Source: Mucilaginibacter segetis (GTDB lineage: Bacteria; Bacteroidota; Bacteroidia; Sphingobacteriales; Sphingobacteriaceae). Taken from it: DNA of 64,000 bases. The stretch is taken from positions 844,964-908,963 of the forward strand of contig NZ_JAEHFW010000002.1 in assembly GCF_016522075.1 (NCBI RefSeq), given 5' to 3'. Positions 61,200 to 64,000 of the stretch are shown here, one piece after another. The first letter of the stretch is position 1, and every line of letters begins with the position of its first letter. The notes below the pieces were generated by a model. The model had not been told where the DNA came from, made no database searches, and was given only the letters and a program-made list of their open reading frames with translations. A program made the translations under genes and the position numbers.

Positions 61200-62312
61200 A
61201 TGCTAACAGTGCTTCATAACCTCAGGCTAATTACTAACGAAAAAATTTTAACAGGTAAAGCAATATTAATTACCGGCGATAAAATTATCGCTGTAGTAAG
61301 TGATTCCGATATCTCTGCTGATGCCGTAAAACACGACCTTAACGGGGCTTATGTTGCTCCGGGATTTATCGATCTGCAAATTTATGGCAGCGGTGGTAAA
61401 CTGTTTGCCGGTAAACCTGAGGTTGCTGCCCTGCAACGTATGGAGGATGACCTGTTGGCACAAGGCACTACCGGTTTTTTTGCCACCATCGGTACCAACA
61501 GTAATGATATTGTAGAGGCCGGTATTGAAGCCGCCAAGGCTTACCGCACGCATGCCAAGGGCAACTTTTTAGGCATACATCTGGAAGGTCCTTACCTTAA
61601 CCCCATTAAAAAAGGTGCTCATCCCGATAAATTCATAAAAAAAGCTACCCTTGCCGAAGTAAAGGGTTGGGTGGAGAGTGCTGATGGTGTTATAAAAATG
61701 ATCACCATTGCACCTGAATTGCAGGATCAAGAGGTGATTGATTATTTGCACGGGCAGGGTATCATCATATCATCAGGCCATAGCAACGCTACGTATGAGC
61801 AGGGTAAAGCGTTTTTAAACAAACCCATACCTGCCGTAACGCACCTGTACAATGCCATGCCCCAAATGCACCACCGCGAGCCCGGCTACATCCCGGCTAT
61901 TTTTGAGGAAAAGCCTTACACCAGTATAGTGGCTGATGGCTTGCATGTAAACTTTGCCATGATACGTTTGGCCAAACAGGCCTTGGGCGATAAGCTTTTT
62001 TTAATAACGGATGCCGTTACCGCCGCTACCGAAGGTGCCTACCAGCACCGGTTTACGGGTGACAGGTATGTAATGCCCGATGGCACCCTCTCCGGCTCTT
62101 GCCTTACCATGCTTAAAGCGGTGCAAAACTGCGTGCAGCATGTAGGCATTAACTTAGCCGAGGCCGTTAATATGGCAAGTTTATACCCGGCGCAACTGGC
62201 ATCGCTGCCTGAAAAGGGTAAAATTGAGCCTGGTTTTGATGCCGATATCATTATTTTTGATGATGATTTTAAGGTGCAGCACACCATGCTTGCCGGGCAA
62301 TTAATTAACTAA
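61200..62312 (+). CDS. nagA: N-acetylglucosamine-6-phosphate deacetylase
   Basis: 370 residues, amidohydrolase barrel. Metal and substrate residues are in HLEGPYLNP (glutamate), GHSNATYEQ (histidine), THLYNAMPQMHHREPG and the catalytic aspartate in LITDAV. Deacetylates GlcNAc-6-phosphate in amino-sugar recycling. It lies between tsf and pyrH, behind the tsf terminator, so it has its own transcript. Confidence 0.92.
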   Translation: MLTVLHNLRLITNEKILTGKAILITGDKIIAVVSDSDISADAVKHDLNGAYVAPGFIDLQIYGSGGKLFAGKPEVAALQRMEDDLLAQGTTGFFATIGTNSNDIVEAGIEAAKAYRTHAKGNFLGIHLEGPYLNPIKKGAHPDKFIKKATLAEVKGWVESADGVIKMITIAPELQDQEVIDYLHGQGIIISSGHSNATYEQGKAFLNKPIPAVTHLYNAMPQMHHREPGYIPAIFEEKPYTSIVADGLHVNFAMIRLAKQALGDKLFLITDAVTAATEGAYQHRFTGDRYVMPDGTLSGSCLTMLKAVQNCVQHVGINLAEAVNMASLYPAQLASLPEKGKIEPGFDADIIIFDDDFKVQHTMLAGQLIN

Positions 62313-62347
62313 AAACACATAAAATTTTAACAATACCTTTAATTGAC

Positions 62348-62355
62348 TATTTTTG
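62348..62355 (+). promoter_or_regulatory. Possible -7 element of pyrH
   Basis: TATTTTTG ends 17 bases before the pyrH ATG. The base run 19 bases upstream (TTTT at 62325-62328) only weakly resembles TTTG. Confidence 0.4.
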
Positions 62356-62372
62356 AAAAACCATTCTACCAG

Positions 62373-63077
62373 ATGAAATATAAAAGAGTTCTACTAAAAT
62401 TAAGCGGTGAATCCCTGATGGGCGAAAGGCAATATGGTATTGATAATAACCAGGTATTGCAATATGCACAGGATATTAAAAACGTACATGAGGCCGGGGT
62501 AGAGATTGCCGTAGTTGTAGGCGGTGGTAACATTTTCAGGGGTCTTAGTGCCGAAAAATCGGGAATGGAGCGTGCTCAGGCTGATTATATGGGGATGCTG
62601 GCCACCGTTATTAACTGTATGGCGCTGCAAAACGCGCTGGAAAGTGTAGGCGTTGAAACCCGTTTACAGTCTGCCATAAAAATGGAGCAGATATGCGAGC
62701 CTTATATACGCCGCCGTGCTATGCACCATCTGGAAGTGGGTAAAATTGTGATATTTGGCGCAGGTACCGGTAACCCTTACTTTACTACCGATACAGCTGC
62801 ATCCCTGCGGGCTATTGAGATAAAAGCAGATGTGGTACTTAAGGGAACCCGTGTTGATGGCATTTATACCGCCGATCCGGAGAAGGATCCTACCGCTACA
62901 CGCTACGATGAGATATCTTTTCAAGAAGTTTATGCTAAGGGACTGAACGTGATGGATATGACCGCTATCACCCTTTGCCATGAAAATAAGCTGCCTATTA
63001 TTGTGTTCGATATGAATAAAGAGGGTAATTTTATGAAGATAGCACAGGGCGAGCAGATAGGCACCCTGGTGAAATAA
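62373..63077 (+). CDS. pyrH: UMP kinase
   Basis: 234 residues from ATG at 62373. [36 protein letters not shown] and [15 protein letters not shown] are the amino-acid-kinase motifs of bacterial PyrH, which makes UDP. Ten further upstream codons are open but overlap the promoter-like TATTTTTG. frr, often next in line, is not seen; repeats follow instead. Confidence 0.95.
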   Translation: MKYKRVLLKLSGESLMGERQYGIDNNQVLQYAQDIKNVHEAGVEIAVVVGGGNIFRGLSAEKSGMERAQADYMGMLATVINCMALQNALESVGVETRLQSAIKMEQICEPYIRRRAMHHLEVGKIVIFGAGTGNPYFTTDTAASLRAIEIKADVVLKGTRVDGIYTADPEKDPTATRYDEISFQEVYAKGLNVMDMTAITLCHENKLPIIVFDMNKEGNFMKIAQGEQIGTLVK

Positions 63078-63101
63078 TACTGAATACAACGGCAATAATT
63101 T

Positions 63102-63137
63102 AAAGATCCCGAGGCGATATGCTTTGGGATCTTTGCT
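63102..63137 (+). terminator. Terminator after pyrH
   Basis: AAAGATCCC (63102-63110) and GGGATCTTT (63126-63134) form a perfect 9-bp stem with a 15-base loop; the T-tract after it (TTTGCTTTC) is weak. Confidence 0.7.
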
Positions 63138-63168
63138 TTCAGCTTATCTCTTATTACCCTTGTCCCCT

Positions 63169-63410
63169 TGTTATTCCGAACGGTAGAGAGGAATGTTGTA
63201 TGTCTGGTTAATTAGCTGGAGTATAAGTTTTCTCTTCGCTATCGCTCATTCGAAATGACAGGTGGGTGATCTGTCATTCCGAACGATAGAGTGGAATCTT
63301 ATATGCCTGGTCAATTAGCTGGAATATAAGTTTTCTTTTCGCTATCGCTCATTCGAAATGACAGGTGGGTGATCTGTCATTCCGAATGATAGTGAGGAAT
63401 CTTATACGCC
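63169..63410. repeat. 103-bp tandem array of hairpin units
   Basis: Units start at 63169, 63272 and 63375, an exact 103-base period. Each full unit carries a left arm (TGTCATTCCGAACGATAGAG-like) and a right arm (CTCATTCGAAATGACA), then GGTGGGTGATC as a spacer. Units one and two differ at about nine positions; the third is only the left arm and runs into the shared block. Confidence 0.85.
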
Positions 63411-63472
63411 CCTCAATCATTCAAACCATCAAAAACTATTGCTTCGTACCGCAATAAAGGGTGGTGATAGTT

Positions 63473-63651
63473 TTGTCCGTCCGCTTCTTGGGCGGACATA
63501 ACGGACACTGCGGACAAGCCATTATTTACAAATTAATTCTGTATTATTAAAGAATTATCTGTATATTTGTATAGGAGTATCATGTTCCTGCGGAAGTTAA
63601 TCATCTTGTCCGCTTTGTCCGAAAATTCCGCACCCCTCTGCGGACGGACAA
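63473..63651 (+). repeat. 179-bp TIR element, copy 2
   Basis: TTGTCCGTCCGC (63473-63484) to GCGGACGGACAA (63640-63651). Same orientation as copy 1 and about nine bases longer because of an extra TGCGGACAA-type unit in the left hairpin. TATATTTG at 63562-63569 is conserved. Confidence 0.75.
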
Positions 63652-63922
63652 ACAAACCTTCACATATTCTATAGCATTTGCCAGCTTAACTGCCCTGCAT
63701 CTGAAAAGTATATATAAATATTGCTATAAGGGGAGTATTTTTAAAAATCCGGCATGGATTTTTTTGTTATCAGCAGAAAAAAATAGCGGCAGCAAGTAAG
63801 GCTGACACCCTGAACCCTCTGTTTATTTACCTTGCAGGTGAGGTAATGAAATAAATTCAGCATGACCGGGTGGTTAATATATCAGCCTAACATTAGCGTA
63901 TTTAGCCAAAACATGATCCTCT

Positions 63923-64000
63923 TGTCATTCTGAGCGACAGCGAAGAATCTTATACGTGCAGCTAACAAGCGTTCAAGATTTCTCACTATCGTTCGAAATG
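63923..64000. repeat. Inverted-repeat unit, cut by window end
   Basis: TGTCATTCTGAGCGACAGCG to CGTTCGAAATG at the last base. Aligns without gaps to 46954-47032, except for the 12-base core, which is in the opposite orientation. Confidence 0.8.

Larger units (their letters stand above)
63138..64000. other. Gene-free intergenic repeat mosaic, second locus
   Basis: 863 bases to the window end, without a convincing coding frame. Order: a 103-bp tandem array of inverted-repeat units, a block 63378-63798 matching 46255-46669, a TIR element inside it, a CATCCTGAA-type segment, and a near-complete inverted-repeat unit cut by the window edge. The same order of families, slightly rearranged, is seen at 46.2-47.5 kb. 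Confidence 0.85.

Noticed and set aside
63169..63410. CRISPR array
   Set aside because: Period is 103 bases and the whole unit repeats, including the would-be spacers; no cas genes.

Overview
This 64 kb window comes from a Bacteroidota chromosome, most likely family Sphingobacteriaceae (a Mucilaginibacter- or Pedobacter-like organism; the genus is an inference). Supporting evidence is a GldD gliding lipoprotein, a secreted protein with a type IX secretion (type B) C-terminal domain, several families largely restricted to Bacteroidota (DUF5687, DUF4293, DUF3098), Bacteroidota-type promoters (TTTG-N19-TAnnTTTG) and start codons mostly without Shine-Dalgarno sequences. The DNA is AT-rich. I saw no rRNA, tRNA, CRISPR, phage or transposase genes.

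Layout. 1-5.1 kb: the end of gltX, an ABC exporter operon (TMEM175, DUF5687 permease, ATPase, GNAT) and rarA. 5.1-14.6 kb: mostly housekeeping genes (DNA glycosylase, pdhB, M23 peptidase, rbfA, LolC/E permease, MBL hydrolase, aroE-gldD), then a cytosolic TPR hybrid histidine kinase and a methyltransferase. 14.8-21.1 kb: a glycosyltransferase, then the five-gene Anbu cluster (permuted ATP-grasp, alpha-E, transglutaminase, Anbu proteasome-like protease, second transglutaminase). 21.3-31.4 kb: MscS channel, GT87-like membrane protein, TPR sensor kinase, polysaccharide deacetylase, TolC plus HlyD-type adaptor, gpsA and two small exported proteins. 31.4-37.4 kb: a large secreted FG-GAP protein, a DEAD-box RNA helicase, an alpha/beta hydrolase and a DUF4293 protein. 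37.4-46.2 kb: truA, an MsbA-like ABC exporter, then the ftsX-DUF3098-uppP-truB-ribF block interrupted by one unknown exported protein, and a DUF2157 membrane protein.

46.2-47.5 kb is a gene-free mosaic of short repeats; closely related sequence recurs at 63.1-64 kb. 47.5-50.0 kb holds an aldo/keto reductase, a small acidic protein and an acyl-ACP desaturase. 50.1-58.1 kb looks like a synthase-type exopolysaccharide locus: a secreted GH5 glucanase, divergent from a histidine kinase, a BcsB-like protein, a GT2 synthase carrying an N-terminal T2SSE_N/MshEN domain in place of PilZ, and a GT-C-like membrane protein. 58.4-63.1 kb is the ribosomal block rplM-rpsI-rpsB-tsf, followed by nagA and pyrH.

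The points most worth a second look are the intergenic repeats (three copies of a short element with 12-bp terminal inverted repeats, a 103-bp tandem array, and an exact 12-bp micro-inversion between two otherwise near-identical copies), the non-canonical polysaccharide synthase locus, the Anbu cluster, and several promoters placed so close to the start codon that leaderless mRNAs are likely.
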